Source of the DNA: Oscillospiraceae bacterium
GTDB lineage: Bacteria; Bacillota; Clostridia; UMGS1883
Direction: 5' to 3'
Length of the DNA stretch: 5,049 nt
Assembly: GCA_022508735.1 (NCBI GenBank)
Contig: JAFLUQ010000155.1
Span: 1-5,049, forward strand
In this document: positions 5,023-5,049 of the stretch, in pieces
Layout: every line of letters starts with the position of its first letter
How positions within the stretch are numbered: position 1 is the stretch's first letter
The notes under the pieces: generated by a model
What the model was told of the DNA's origin: nothing
Databases searched by the model: none
Seen by the model: only the letters and a program-made list of their open reading frames with translations
Position numbers and translations under genes: made by a program

Positions 5023-5049
5023 AGCTTAGGGGCTTTAAATAAAGAAAAT

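Overview
The window reads like chromosomal DNA of an anaerobic Firmicute, most probably a gut-type clostridium (Oscillospiraceae/Lachnospiraceae-like). This is an inference from several signs: strong AGGAGG-type ribosome binding sites, sigma-A/sigma-70 type promoters with 17-bp spacers, a YtrA-subfamily GntR/ABC exporter operon, and moderately GC-rich codon use. Species cannot be named from the sequence.

Layout. Positions 1-180 hold the 3' end of an aquaporin gene (+ strand), followed by a Rho-independent terminator at 193-223. A three-gene operon on the minus strand (3034 down to 249) encodes a YtrA-like GntR repressor, an ABC ATPase and a membrane permease with a large C-terminal soluble domain. 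The genes are tightly packed (2-bp gap between stop and next start, then a 12-bp gap), each with its own good ribosome binding site. The operon promoter (3084-3112, minus strand) is followed at the predicted start site by a 23-bp dyad (3057-3079) that fits an autoregulatory GntR operator.

Divergently, on the plus strand, a serine recombinase of the DNA-invertase (Mpi/Hin-like) type lies at 3228-3854. It has its own extended -10 promoter and a long GT-centred inverted repeat in its leader. Eight bases after its stop codon begins a fully consensus promoter (TTGACA, 17 bp, TATAAT) that drives a 10-TM EamA/DMT-family transporter (3923-4858).

The last ~190 bases contain no gene. They hold a compact 94-nt element (4929-5022) whose 14-bp terminal inverted repeats enclose two hairpins, so that one strand can fold into a nearly gap-free T-shaped three-way junction. 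It is the least explained structure in the window.

Functionally, the ABC operon looks like a ligand- or stress-responsive exporter under its own repressor. The recombinase and the DMT transporter form a second unit with independent promoters. Whether the recombinase switches anything locally cannot be decided from one orientation. I saw no clear pair of long inverted repeats flanking either promoter. No tRNA, rRNA, CRISPR array or complete insertion sequence was seen.
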